Below the pieces are notes generated by a model. The model worked only from the letters and a program-made list of their open reading frames with translations, did no database searches and was not told where the DNA came from. From Hemileia vastatrix (lineage: Eukaryota; Basidiomycota; Pucciniomycetes; Pucciniales; Zaghouaniaceae), in assembly GCA_030280995.1 (NCBI GenBank), contig JASXTE010000012.1:12250001-12314000 (forward strand): a DNA stretch of 64,000 nt. The letters are read 5' to 3'. Shown here piece after piece: positions 32,671-44,735 of this stretch. The position numbers and the translations under genes were made by a program. Each line of letters starts with the position of its first letter. Positions within the stretch are counted from its first letter, which is position 1.

Positions 32671-34992
32671 CTACAAGATGAATTTTCTTGTCACAAATAT
32701 GTCCTTTTTTTGATTTTTTTTTACATTTAAAACAAGTATTATTTGCATATTACTTTGGAGCAACTGGGGAAGAGGGTGTAACAGTTTTATATGGAAGTTT
32801 TGTGGAGGTCTTTTGTTGGTCATGATGAGATTTAACAGGATAATTCCTTGGTTCATATCTATGATTTAGTAGGACTTCCTTACAGATATTAATAAAGGAA
32901 GAATTCCCTCTCACATGCTCAATCCTTGCCACAATCAAATCTCTCAGAAAATTTGGTAATTTAAAGAGAATTTTATCTCTCCAAATATCATAATCCATTT
33001 TAGGATCCATGGCTCTAAGAATTTTTATAATTTTCATAAGTAAAACAATAGGTTTTTCAGGAGAGGACACATATTTAGCATTCTCATATAATTTCTGCTG
33101 GGAAAGCCTGAATTTGAACCACCAAATTGATTTTCAATTAAGGTTTTCCACACTTTCTAAGTATAATGTTGATTTTCCAGTAAGACAGATTCATACCACA
33201 TTAAAGCTACATTGGAAAATAAAGATATTAATTTAGAGACAATTTCTTCATCTGGAAATTTATAAGAGTTTTTCAGATAATCAATTCTCTGAAAAAAGTG
33301 TTGCCAGTCAAATGAAGAGTCACCATCAAAAGTGGGAGATTGATCTAGTTGGGCCAATTTTTCTCACTACTGGGATGTTCCATCCTTTGGTTTGAATTAT
33401 TTATCATTAATAATTCTTAAAGTTTAGCCAGGTGTTGAGAAATTTCATTATTTACAGAAACAGCTGGTAGATGACCATTACATGATTTTTTGCTATTAGC
33501 AAAAGATTTTACAGACTCATTGTCAGTTTGTTTAATGGCAGAAGTATGGGGAAGAAAAGAGCTGCTCTGTTCAGGTTCCTTTTCCTTATTCTTATGCAGT
33601 TTATGGAAAGCACCCTCATCTACACCATAATGATTGATGGTTAAGGCTGAAAATTTTTCCTGCAGGTCAGACACATAGTTTCTTATCCTTGGAATATCAG
33701 ACATCTGGTAATTCATTTTTTCAAGGGATAAAACATTTCTGTCATCAAAAACTGTGTGTTTGGTACTTAGTGCATGGAAATCATTTTTTAGCTTTTTCAA
33801 CTCAATGTGTAGTGATTTAATTTTCACCTTTTAAGGAATAATTTTCCTCAATAAGTGGTTTTAATTCACTCAAGGTTTTATGCAGATTAATATTATTATC
33901 TGGGATAGCTCTATGGTCACTCCTTATTTGTTTTTGTAGGCTAAGAACAATATTCAAGGTTTCTTTGATTTTAAAATAAGCTGTATCTTGTACAGAAGAA
34001 CTTACTTTACAAGGCGATTGCAAATTATTCAATCTATCACCCTCATGTATAATCACATCTCTTAAATGTTTGTCTTTCACAACATTAAAATCAAGTGTAT
34101 CTTTCAATATTTCTTCAGAAAATTTCTCAATCAAGGTATAGACTCCAGGGGAAACAGAATAATTCTTAATTTCAAGAGAAGAAATAATTAAAGAAGTGGA
34201 AGTCAAATTTAAAGGTTCATCAAATGATTATTTGTCAGTTACATCATTGAGGCTACTCATTTAAGGAAGTTGTCTTTTTAAGGGTTTAACTGTTCTTTCA
34301 CCAGAATCCACAATATTACCTGTGGAAGAAGATTTGTTATTACACATACCAACATGTTTATCAAAAAAAATTACTAACCATGGCAAGGGAGGAAACTTCT
34401 TCTGTGCCTTCTTTCTTCTGCCTACCTGATAAGGATGGGGCTGAGGAGATTGATGGAAAGTTTGTGTCCTGGATTGGCCAGGGTGTTGAGCTGTTGGCTG
34501 TTGAAAATTCTGTTGGTAATGGCTCATCAGGTATTCCCATTTCCACTGCTCCACCTGCAGAGTGTTTTGGTTTTGAGTGAAAGATCTGGGTGCCTGATAA
34601 GGCTGAGGCTGAGGCTGAGGCTGAGAGGCTGGGAAAGGAGGAGGTTGAACCTGCTTGAGATTTAAGATCTCCTGCATCTTTTCCTAGAGCGTGTATACTC
34701 TTGCCTTGTTCTTCATACTTTCTGCCTTCAGTTCTTTTATGTGACTGGAAAGGTTGTTTACTTTTTGAGTCAGAGGTATCTTTTTTTTATACCCTTTAGT
34801 GGATTTTCCTGATTTATCAGAGATTTTTCTTCCTTCAGAGGTGTTTGGTGAGGGGGTTTTTCCACTTCTCCTGCCATTTCAACGTCCTGAAGGTTTTTTG
34901 TCAGCTGAATAATTTTTGTAAGTTAATTTAGAAGAACCTACAGATTCAGTGTCAACATCCACTTCAAGTTCATCCAGATGTAAGTTATCCAT
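32671..34992 (-). pseudogene. Element C gag
   Basis: ATG at 34992 opens MDNLHLDELEVDVDTESVGS, a charged N-terminus with an early TGA. A Pro/Gln-rich part follows at 34677-34261, where repeated GGCTGA hexamers on the plus strand encode PQPQPQ. Long coiled coils at 34206-33417 include LHIELKKLKNDFHALSTKH. The capsid-like block at 33357-33157 reads LDQSPTFDGDSSFDWQHFFQ and EEIVSKLISLF. The rest of the capsid is at 33070-32750. A Cys-rich CFKCKKKSKKGHIC near 32735 is a zinc-knuckle remnant. The pieces are linked by stops and shifts. The start was chosen as the first Met ahead of the conserved acidic N-terminus. Confidence 0.72.
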
Positions 34993-35713
34993 GCTGTTAG
35001 CCAAACCAATGGAAATTAAAGCTGTGAACAAAGAATCAAAATTATTATAATGATTCAAATTTTTATTTTCAAAATAAAATATAATAATTGATTTTTTAAC
35101 AAAAAAAATTTAAATTTTTGTTGAAAAATTAATTAATTATCAAAAAATGTAATACAAATATATGTAATTACAATTGTTTATTAAGAAATAACAATAATTA
35201 TAATTGGAAAAACCAACAAAGGTTTAATAATTCAAACAAAAAAAATTAATACCAAAAAATATATTGGCAATAATGGGACTAAGCACTGAGTACTATTATG
35301 GTTAACCAATAAATCAAAAAATATTTTAATAAAAATAATTTAATAATTTATTAAAAATTAATGCTTTTCTAGGACTAAGAGTATTACTCTATTATGGTCA
35401 ACTAGGAATAATAATAAAAAATTAAAAAAATTTGAACACTTACACTCAGTGAATCAGCAATTAAGCCACAATCACTGTTATTGCAATAAAAATTTAAGAA
35501 TATAAGTGAGAGGTGCAAAGGTTAACTTACTATATTGATTGAGAAATCACTTCAAAATTATATATTATTTAATTTAATATAAACCTAAAAGGTCGAACCC
35601 AAGTTCAAAAAACGGCCGCAGAAAAAAAATTCTTTTTGGCTTGGGTGGTCCGTGCACAATGTCATTCATTACAAGGTGGCGTATTGTTGCTGTTGTTTGG
35701 AAAGGCCCTCAAT
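34993..35713 (-). other. Leader of element C with conserved post-LTR motif
   Basis: AT-rich untranslated leader. Directly after the 5' LTR on the minus strand (35713 downward) lies ATTGAGGGCCTTTCC, equal to the element B motif apart from two transitions. Repeated pieces such as ACTATTATGGTTAACCAATAA (plus, about 35291) and CTATTATGGTCAACTAGGAAT (about 35390) suggest a decayed internal duplication. Confidence 0.6.
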
Positions 35714-37010
35714 TGATGGCCAGTTTTCTAGAATAAGGAAAATGAGAGGGAAAGAATAAGAGGAGGAAAAGAAGAATATAAAGAAGAGGGATTACAAAGA
35801 GTAAAATAATTGAAGTAATAAAAGGAATTGAGTTATTTAAAAGAAAAGCAACAACTATTTCTTGAGATTGACACAACAGTGAGGGTTTAATTAATTATAA
35901 TATATTTATTTTAATAAGTATTTATCTTCAATGCGCAGCAAACAATTATTATTTTTAATAGACTTACTTCACACTTAGTTTATTTATGTACTTTTTAAAT
36001 TCTATTTATAATGCTAATAAAAAAAAGTAAATGTATTGTATTAAAAATATATTTAAGTTGAGTGTATAATAAGTGATGTGGCTAAAGGGGATTATCCAAA
36101 GTCTTTTATAGGCAAGGGATCCTTCTGAAGCAGAAAAATGAGTAATTACAAAATAGTAATAAGGTAAAACAAGAAGATAAAAGAAGATAACTAAAACATA
36201 GATATTGAGAGAAAAACATGAAACAATAAAATAAACCTGTAAATAAGTAACCAATTTTCCCACCATAAGTTCCCAAAACAATTAATTAAAATAATCAATA
36301 ACTAAGTAAGTCTGAAACATAAGAACAGTGAGTAAAATAATTCAAAACAGGTATTACAGTGAGATGTAAAAGGTTTAATTAAAACAATTAAAACTATTTT
36401 CATGAAAAAACTCATGTAATCAACTTAATCCAGAATAAAGCAAAATTAATTAATTGCTTTAACTAAGTAACTAATTCAATAACTATTTTAAATGAAACAA
36501 AAAATTAATTTAATGATATTTCTAATTTAAAGTGAGAAATTGAATACCGCCTTATTAAATAAGTGTTTTAATTTATTTAATTTTTTTACAGACACAATTA
36601 AGGGTCAAAAAAGCACCCAATATTATTTTTTAATAAGATATGTATGGCTTTATTTAATATATAAAATTAATTAATTAATTTAATTACATTATAAGTTAAT
36701 TTTACACTTATAATTATAATATATGTTTATAATTAATTAATGATTAATTTATCATTATTAAATACATAAAAATTTGCCATAATTTGTAGAATATAATAAT
36801 ATTTTAGCTTAATTTAAATTTATATATAATTTATATAATAAGGCAATTAATATATTACTTATTTTATATGTATTTAATAAAATACTTATATCATTTCATT
36901 ATGCAATATAATATTAATTTATAAACATAATAAGCATATTTTTACGCCCTCTTTTAGTTCCAGTAAATTAAAATAACATTTACTGGGCTCCTAGAATAGC
37001 TTGGCTGATA
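35714..37010 (-). repeat. 5' LTR of element C
   Basis: Pairs with 27563-28860. Its outer edge abuts the resumed unit 2 text at 37011. Confidence 0.9.
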
Positions 37011-37310
37011 TAATCTTTATTTATTTTATTATTTTTAATTTATTTTTATCTCAATTTATTTAAAACTTATTTAAAGGTGTATCCACATCAAGGTGCACTT
37101 TGATGTGGCTAAGGTATCAGGAGATCAGCTCATAAATTGGCTGGGGGATACCATTTGTAATCATTATTTATTTCATCTTATTATTATTCATTTCATTTTA
37201 ATTTCTCAGCTCTCATATTTTTTGGGCTATTTTGTTTAGTTCTTTTCAAGTTTTATTTAGTATTTTAGTAGTTTTAAATAGAAATTTGTAAAAAATAAAA
37301 AAAAATTATA

Positions 37311-37645
37311 ATAAAAATAAAAATAAAAATAAAAATAAAAATAAAAATAAAAATAAAAATAAAAATAAAAATAAAAATAAAAATAAAAATAAAAATAAAA
37401 ATAAAAATAAAAATAAAAATAAAAATAAAAATAAAAATAAAAATAAAAATAAAAATAAAAATAAAAATAAAAATAAAAATAAAAATAAAAATAAAAATAA
37501 AAATAAAAATAAAAATAAAAATAAAAATAAAAATAAAAATAAAAATAAAAATAAAAATAAAAATAAAAATAAAAATAAAAATAAAAATAAAAATAAAAAT
37601 AAAAATAAAAATAAAAATAAAAATAAAAATAAAAATAAAAATAAA

Positions 37646-37676
<31 letters not shown>

Positions 37677-38560
37677 TAAAAATAAAAATAAAAATAAAAA
37701 TAAAAATAAAAATAAAAATAAAAATAAAAATAAAAATAAAAATAAAAATAAAAATAAAAATAAAAATAAAAATAAAAATAAAAATAAAAATAAAAATAAA
37801 AATAAAAATAAAAATAAAAATAAAAATAAAAATAAAAATAAAAATAAAAATAAAAATAAAAATAAAAATAAAAATAAAAATAAAAATAAAAATAAAAATA
37901 AAAATAAAAATAAAAATAAAAATAAAAATAAAAATAAAAATAAAAATAAAAATAAAAATAAAAATAAAAATAAAAATAAAAATAAAAATAAAAATAAAAA
38001 TAAAAATAAAAATAAAAATAAAAATAAAAATAAAAATAAAAATAAAAATAAAAATAAAAATAAAAATAAAAATAAAAATAAAAATAAAAATAAAAATAAA
38101 AATAAAAATAAAAATAAAAATAAAAATAAAAATAAAAATAAAAATAAAAATAAAAATAAAAATAAAAATAAAAATAAAAATAAAAATAAAAATAAAAATA
38201 AAAATAAAAATAAAAATAAAAATAAAAATAAAAATAAAAATAAAAATAAAAATAAAAATAAAAATAAAAATAAAAATAAAAATAAAAATAAAAATAAAAA
38301 TAAAAATAAAAATAAAAATAAAAATAAAAATAAAAATAAAAATAAAAATAAAAATAAAAATAAAAATAAAAATAAAAATAAAAATAAAAATAAAAATAAA
38401 AATAAAAATAAAAATAAAAATAAAAATAAAAATAAAAATAAAAATTAAAATAAAAATAAAAATAAAAATAAAAATAAAAATAAAAATAAAAATAAAAATA
38501 AAAATAAAAATAAAAATAAAAATAAAAATAAAAATAAAAATAAAAATAAAATAAAATAAA
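37311..38560. repeat. AAAAAT microsatellite of about 1.25 kb
   Basis: A period-6 run of AAAAAT continues for about 200 copies with only two visible interruptions: one shortened unit near 37650 and one A-to-T change near 38446. The edges decay into mixed A/T runs up to about 38600. The homologous place in unit 1 (about 23960-24110) is only ~150 bp and imperfect, so this array expanded after the unit duplication. Assembly length may be uncertain in such DNA. Confidence 0.95.
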
Positions 38561-38639
38561 ATAAAAAAATAAAAAATAAAATAAAATAAAAATAAAATAA
38601 ATTTTTTTATATTTGCTAATTTTTATTGTTTTTTCTATT

Positions 38640-38897
38640 TATTAATTAATTAATTTCTTTTTTACTATAATTAATGTCTGAAAGAAGAAGCCTCTGGTGG
38701 TTGGTCTGGATTATGTTGGATTTTTTGTTTTTGTTGTGATTGGAGAAAGAACTGTGTTCCTTGTGGTGTAGTTGGCTGCAGAGAGTGTATGAATTGTAAT
38801 GGTCAGGAATAGGATTTTAAGGTAATTTTTGTGTAGAAATAGAAAAGGCTGAGATGGAGTGTTGAAAGGTGTGCTTAATTATCCTAGACATCTTCCA
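38640..38897 (-). pseudogene. C-terminal part of the antisense gene in unit 2, cut by element D
   Basis: Matches the 3' end of the unit 1 antisense gene (24150-24380) with substitutions. Element D enters at TCTTCC/AGTGG, exactly where unit 1 is continuous (ACATCTTCCAGTGGTCATC). The rest of the gene is at 47748-47969. It is broken and not functional. Confidence 0.7.
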
Positions 38898-39706
38898 TGC
38901 CACGCGCCATGTGACACTCAAAGCAAAAGCAGCTCATTAAATCAATAATACAGAGGTCTAAATCCATACTCTAAGCGCAGAAAAAAATTCTACATAGCAA
39001 CTGCAACTTTCCTTTGTGTACTCAATATTCAACTGCACTAGTCTAAAAATTAAATCTAAATTAATCAATCTTTCAATAGTGTGTTTAGTCTTTTCTTTGA
39101 TAAGCAACACACAGCACAATAGTTAATGTAATATTCCTCTAAAAGGTTTATTAAGTATCTGTGGGCTATTAAAAGGGGTAGTGAGCATGGACGGGATGGT
39201 TAGTGGAGGATTAAAGGGTTAACAGATGTTAGTGAGGAGGGTCCAGGTGTAACAGGTGTATTTTTGTAGTTCAGTGGAGTACGGAATGATGGATGGGTAT
39301 GAGGTCAATGCAAGGAGTATTAATGGATATAAAAGGGGTTGGATTGTGGTTTGATATTTCTTTAGAATCAAATTTTAAAACATATATATAGTTAATAGTG
39401 GTAAAGCTTCAGGTTAAATCATTATTATTGTACATTTCCTTATTTTTCTCAGAAATCATTTCTAAAACTTAAATCTTTGATCATTGAGTTTCCAACCCTT
39501 GGTGAGATCTTAAGAATATTAATAATACCTTCAAAATATTATAGAATTCTTATCAAACATATCTCGAAGCAGTGGCTATTCCTTTGAGTCATCTTTGAGT
39601 CACTTCCTCAAACATTTCCTCTGTGGTTCGAAGAAGTTTCTAAACTACTCCCTCTATCTCACTTCCAGGAATGCCCCAGACCTTGTGCATAGGTTTTCTG
39701 GTGACA
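38898..39706 (+). repeat. 5' LTR of element D
   Basis: Starts TGCCACGCGCCATGTGACAC and ends GGTGACA. A TATAAAA box at 39328-39334 (430 bp in) is conserved at the same offset in the 3' LTR (47369-47375). The first 19 bases form an imperfect inverted repeat, perfect in the 3' copy (TGTCACG...CGTGACA). Confidence 0.95.
39328..39334 (+). promoter_or_regulatory. TATA box of the element D 5' LTR
   Basis: GGATATAAAAGGGGTTGGA, with TATAAAA at the same offset as in the 3' LTR. It would drive the genomic transcript. The gag start lies about 450 bp downstream. Confidence 0.65.
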
Positions 39707-39781
39707 GTATAATTTAATTCTCCGTAGTGCTCATTCTTTGGCACTACTACATCCTTTTTTCAGGTGTTTTAACTTCTGTAA

Positions 39782-40948
39782 ATGGCACCTGTTCAACGCA
39801 CTCCTGCTAAGGGCGCTACTACTAGGGCTTGCACCAGAGGCAGGCCAACAGCCACACGGCTTGTTTCCCACACTCACTCCCTGGAAGCTCTCTACCTTAG
39901 GGAACAGGGTCACTAAGTAAAATTTGTAGAAGAAATACCCCAGGATTTTGATGATTCTGGCAAGGAAGAAGAAGTAGAGGATACAATGCATGAGGCACCA
40001 TATGCCCCTGCTACTCACACTTCTGGTCAACCTTCGATACCTGGACCATCTAATTCTCTGGAAGATTTCATGAGGCTTTTCATGAAAACATTTTCAAATC
40101 CAACATCTTCTGAGGGATCAAAATTCAAAGCTCCTTCCATGAAATCTCCTGATAAATTTGATGGAGAACATCCACACAGATTGTGCCCCTTCTTGCAAAC
40201 CTGCAAGCTCCTGTTCCATAACAACCGATCAAAGGTTGCTTACACTTCCTCATTCCTTGCTTGAAAAGTAGCAAGGTGTTTTGAACCTTATCTTCTCATG
40301 GTCTCTTCCACAGAAACTCACTTACTCATTAATAACTGGGAAAAGTTCGAAGACCAACTCTTTACGTTGTTTGGTGACCCTAATGAAACTGAAAACGCAG
40401 AAATTGAACTTGATTTCCTTCACATGAGTGATAATGGTAAAGCCTCTGAATATATTTCGAACTTCAGAGCACTTCAAACTCGAATAGGTTGGAATGATGC
40501 TGCCCTCAAGTATCATTTCAAAAAGGGACTTCCTTTGAGGATTCTGGATCAATTAAATCTTGATGGTCAGGAGATGACTACTTTAACGGATTTAATGGAT
40601 TGAACCCTCCATTTCTACAGCATTTACCAAGGACAAATTCAACATTGTTGATACGCCAACAAATCTCAAGGCCTAAATTTTAAATCAGGACCTTCTTCAC
40701 ACCCACAGACAACTCAATCCTCCTTGACTCAATCCAAACCCAATAAGGGAAAGGAAAAACCTCGACCAAAAAGCTTGACCTCAGGCCATATCAGTAAGGT
40801 ATTGGATACAAAAGGGGAACTTAAAGAAGCTGAGAGGAAGAGAAAAACAGATAATGGGCTATGTATGTATTGTGGGGGTAAGCACAAGCTAGAAGATTGT
40901 GTAAAATTGAAGGAAAGAGAAGGTACTAGTTCAAGGTCAAAACAATAG
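39782..40948 (+). pseudogene. Element D gag with CCHC zinc knuckle
   Basis: ATG at 39782 starts MAPVQRTPAKGATTRACTRG, and one frame runs to 40948 with several stops (TAA near 39914, TGA near 40262, TGA near 40601 and others) but no shift. A Pro/Ser region leads to KSPDKFDGEHPHRLCPFLQT, the start of the retrotransposon gag capsid, and then NWEKFEDQLFTLFGDPNETE and GKASEYISNFRALQTRIGWN. The nucleocapsid knuckle CMYCGGKHKLEDC at 40861-40899 fits CX2CX4HX4C. A continuous frame with only nonsense changes suggests decay mainly by point mutation. Confidence 0.85.
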
Positions 40949-40962
40949 TAGATAGTTTACTT

Positions 40963-41850
40963 GTGTGCAAAGCAAACTATCTTATCTCTCTCAGTGCACA
41001 GAACCTCCATGTCTTAAGGACTGGAGTTTCCCTATATTGCTTGAGATTTATTCTTTTTAAGGAAGATACTCCCTTCAGTTGTCTTATAGACTCTGGAGCT
41101 TCAATTTCTTTTTTCAGTTTATCTTTTGCCAAGAAGTTAAAGCTGACATTCACAGATATCGATCGAACTCCAATTTATTTGGTAGAATCAGAGGAACCCA
41201 AATATTGGGTAAAGAAGAAAGTTTTATGGGTTTTCAACTTTTCCAATTTTCCCCCCTTCAAGTGGGAATTATCAGTCTTGGACGCCCCAAGAATGGATGA
41301 TACTATCTTTGGCCATGACTTTTTAACGCATTTGAATCCTGAAATTGATTGGTCACGGGGATTGATCACCCCACGCGCTAAGTATATTCCTGATTCTTCA
41401 ATGCAGGTCAATAGGGAGTTAAACAACCCGCCTGACAATGTTATTCTAGAGGACAAATCTCTGCTGGATGAATTTCAAGCATTATATATTTCTCTAAATG
41501 AGAAATTTGATAAACTTTCTAGCTCAATCACTTCACTCAAAGAGGATTTAAATTGCCTTGAAGTAGTCAAAATATGCTCTCTCAATTTTGGTCTTCCCTC
41601 GAAAGACTCTCTCAAAGATGATGAGGATGACCAAATCAACGTTGAAGCCATTAAATTAACTCTACCGGAAATCTATCACAATTTCCTCAATGTTTTCTTA
41701 ATCTGCAAGGCCGATAAGATACCATCAAATAGAGTTAATAGGTCCAGTACCTCAGGCAGGTCCTGTCTATTATTTATCAAAGGACAAATCTCAATTTCTT
41801 CAAGACTACATTGCATAGAATGTAGCCAAAGGTTTCATCAGAGCCAGTAA
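40963..41850 (+). pseudogene. Element D aspartic protease and pol N-terminus
   Basis: A 295-codon open frame, shifted relative to gag. TPFSCLIDSGASISFFSLSF contains the catalytic DSG near 41090. Further on, TIFGHDFLTHLNPEIDWSRG is the (G)(H/M)xFL...NPxIDW block of chromoviral proteases. A predicted helical linker (LLDEFQALYISLNEKFDKLS) leads to IYHNFLNVF, the start of RT. The last codons lose the RT frame. Confidence 0.85.
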
Positions 41851-43182
41851 ATCTCCAGCCAGCTCCCCTTTTTGTTTTGTAAAGAAAAAAGACAGTAGCC
41901 TTAGGTTGTGTGTTGACTATAGAAAGCTCAACACAGTCACAAAGAAGAATGCATATCCCATTCCTCCTATGTCATTGCTTCTTACACTTTTTAATGGTGC
42001 TAATTTATTTTCAAAATTGATCTTAAAGGTGCTTATAATCTTATTCACATTGCGGAAGGTCATGAACCACTTAATTCAATGCGCACTAGATTCAGAAGTT
42101 TTGAATACTTAGTAATGCCTTGTGGATTATGTAACACATCATCTACTATTAAAACTTTTGTTAATGACATCTTTCAAGATGTTGTTGTCTACTTAGACAA
42201 TATTTTAATTTTCTCAAAAACACTAGATGAACATATTCATCATGTTCGACAGGTTCTAAATTGCCTTCAAGATCATGGTCTCTACACCAAGCACAATAAA
42301 TGCGAGTTCCATCTCAAATCTATTGATTTTTTGGGTTTTACGTTACCCACTGATGGTTTAGTCATGGACAACAAAAAGGTCCAAAAAATCCAGGAATGGC
42401 CTGAGCCCAAACACGTTAAATCCCTCCGAGTATTTTTGGGTTTTGCCAATTTCTATAGAAGATTTATAAAAGATTACTCTAAAACTATTTCCAATCTTAC
42501 TTCTCTTCTTAGAAAAGATATTCCTTTTGTTTTTACTTCTACAGCACAAAAGGAATCCAAATCATTGAAGACTGTGTTTACCACAGCTCCAATTCTTTGA
42601 CACTTTGATCCTTCTGCTTCGACAATAGTCAAGACAGATGCTAGACATTATGCTATAACAGGGGTCATTTCTCAATTCAATCCTGAAACAAAATTGTTTC
42701 ATCCTGATGCTTTTGAGTCACACAAACTCATTGCAGCAGAATTAAATTATGAAATTCATGACAAGGAGCTTTTATCTATTATTCATTTTATTAAAAAATG
42801 GAGCTCTTTTCTTTTCAGCCTAGATATTCCTTTTCAAATCCTGACTGACCATAATGCTTTAGAATACTATATGTCTTCCAAAGTTTTAACCAGGCATCAA
42901 GCCAGGTGGACTGAATTTTTTTCTGAATTTCCTTTTTCTATTTCCTATTGCCCAGGTGAGAGCTGCATTGTCCCAGATATCCTGTCACGTCGGGACAATG
43001 TTTACCCACAGCAGGGGGACACATTTGCAGACAAGAACCCAGAAAATGTGAAATCAATTTTCAACGAATCAATGTTAATGACTCATCAACTTAATTCAAT
43101 GACAATTCAATCTTTTCAAAATCCACTAGCCAACATCTTCAAAGCTCAGTCAAAGGACAATTATTGTTTAGGGATAAAATAA
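41851..43182 (+). pseudogene. Element D reverse transcriptase and RNase H
   Basis: [20 protein letters not shown] at 41897-41958, then a shift, then [20 protein letters not shown]. The active-site motif reads YLDN at 42190-42201 instead of YLDD, a GAT-to-AAT change. FLGFANFYRRFIKDYSK is the connection domain. RNase H follows at 42600-42960 (HDKELLSIIHFIKKWSSFLF, ILTDHNALEYYMSSK, SCIVPDILSRR). The frame is continuous from 42079 on, with stops at 42600 and 43180. Loss of the second catalytic Asp would abolish polymerase activity. Confidence 0.9.
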
Positions 43183-44360
43183 AAAATACTCTCAAAGAAA
43201 GGGGCCAAAAGATTCAGTATTGAATCAGGTCTATTAGTATTCAAAGGTAGAGTAGTCATACCCGACAACAATGAAATAAAATTATGGATTTTAAATAGTC
43301 GACATGATTCTCCATTAGCTGGTCAGTTTGGGGTTGATAAAACCTACCAGTTAATAGCAAGGGATTTTTTCTGAACAGGAATGATCAGAGAAATCAAGGC
43401 CTATATAAGATCTTGTTACAAATGTAATAGGAATAAGGCTCCCCGTCACCGTAAGCATGGGTTGCTTCAACCACTTCCTATTCACTCAAAACCTTGGGAA
43501 TCTTTATTGATGGATTGTATTTCTCAACTTCCTCTTTCTAATAATTTTGATGCCATATTAGTAATAATAGATAGATTTTTAAAAATGTCTATTTTCATTA
43601 AAACCACTACTACTGCTACAGCAGAAGATTTGTAGAAATTTTTTCTACAATATGTATTTTCCAAACATGGCTTACCTAATGATATTATTTCAGATAGAGG
43701 CTCAATGTTTGTATACACATTCTGGACTCAATTGTGTCAATAACTCAATATCACAAGGAATCTCTCCATGGCCTATCATCCTGAAAACAATGGGAAAACG
43801 GAAAGGGTCAACCAAATCCTCAAACAATACTTTGAATGTATGTCAGTGACCCACAAGACAATTGGACCACATGGTTACCATTTTCTGAATTTGCTTATAA
43901 TAACTCAACTCTTTCTTTGACACAACAATCTCCTTTTGAAACTGTTTATGGAAGACATCCTTGATTCAACTCAATCCATGTAGGAACTAGTCATCCTGCG
44001 GATTATTATCTTCAAACCATATCACGACTCCATGAAGAACTTAAATCAAACTTGGAATTAGCGATTTAAAGGTACAAGGAACAGGCCAACAAACATTGAA
44101 AATCTGCTCCTTCCTTTAAACCAGGCAACAAAGTATGGCTCGATGCACAAAACATTTGAACAACTCAACCATCAAAGAAACTGGCTGAAAGGCGCTTGGG
44201 ACCATTTGAAATTGACCCTGAAGTCTCTAAAACTGCATTTAGACTCAAACTACCTCCTAAATGGCAGGCTATTAACCCTGTTTTCCACGTATCACTCCTG
44301 GTACTGGCTTGAGAAACATACCTGGGCAGGAACCAACCTCCTCTGGAACCGGTCGAAGTA
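43183..44360 (+). pseudogene. Element D integrase
   Basis: Zinc domain HDSPLAGQFGVDKTYQLIAR at about 43300-43360, then a TGA in place of Trp, and SCYKCNRNKAPRHRKHGLLQ at 43411-43470. The core begins PWESLLMDCISQLP with the first Asp (43521), continues DAILVIIDRFLKM, and after a stop reads [16 protein letters not shown] with the second Asp. The Glu region (AYHPENNGKTERVNQILKQY) is at about 43770-43830. The end is badly shifted. Confidence 0.85.
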
Positions 44361-44535
44361 GAAGACCATCTAGAGTGGGAAGTAAGCCGGATCCTTGATT
44401 CAAGAATGCTCAAGAGTAAACTTCAATACCTTGTGGAATGGGAAGGCTTCCTCGATGACTCAGAGAAAACATCCTGGGAACCAGCCATCAATGTTTCTAA
44501 CACCCCTGAACTCTTAAAATCTTTTCATCTTTAAT
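44361..44535 (+). pseudogene. Element D integrase C-terminal chromodomain
   Basis: In the frame starting about 44358: DHLEWEVSRILDSRMLKSKL then QYLVEWEGFLDDSEKTSWEP, and NTPELLKSFHL before TAA at 44535. The V-x-x-I-L-D-S-R opening and YLV(E)WEGF...(T/S)WEP are the chromodomain signature. In chromoviruses this domain binds chromatin marks and guides integration; that role is known for the family and is inferred here. Confidence 0.9.
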
Positions 44536-44735
44536 ATCCTTTAAAACCAAAACCTTAGAACTCTCTTTTATTTTTCTCTTCTCTTCTCTTTTTTACTTCT
44601 CTTTTCTCTTCTTTTCTTAAAATTCCAAAACTTCTTCTCTTCAAAAAATCCTTACTCTGTTTTCTTCTTTTCTTTCTACTTTTCAAAAGCTTTTTCAACC
44701 TTCTTTATAAAATAAATAAAATAAAATTAAATAAA

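Larger units (their letters stand above)
27563..37010 (-). mobile_element. Element C: chromodomain Ty3/Gypsy retrotransposon on the minus strand
   Basis: This is a 9.4-kb element with LTRs of about 1298 bp (27563-28860) and 1297 bp (35714-37010). On the minus strand the 3' LTR starts TGTCAGCCAGGC; the 5' LTR start has decayed to TATCAGCCAAGC. The flanks TTATC (27558-27562) and TAATC (37011-37015) are a five-base duplication with one mismatch. Unit 1 shows the empty site (CATCTTATCTTTATTTA at about 23690). Gag, protease, RT, RNase H, integrase and an AT-hook/chromodomain tail are all present but broken by stops and shifts. Confidence 0.9.

Noticed and set aside
37311..38560. Regular short repeats resembling a CRISPR or satellite array
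   Set aside because: Period six with no spacers; it is a microsatellite in a eukaryotic retrotransposon region.
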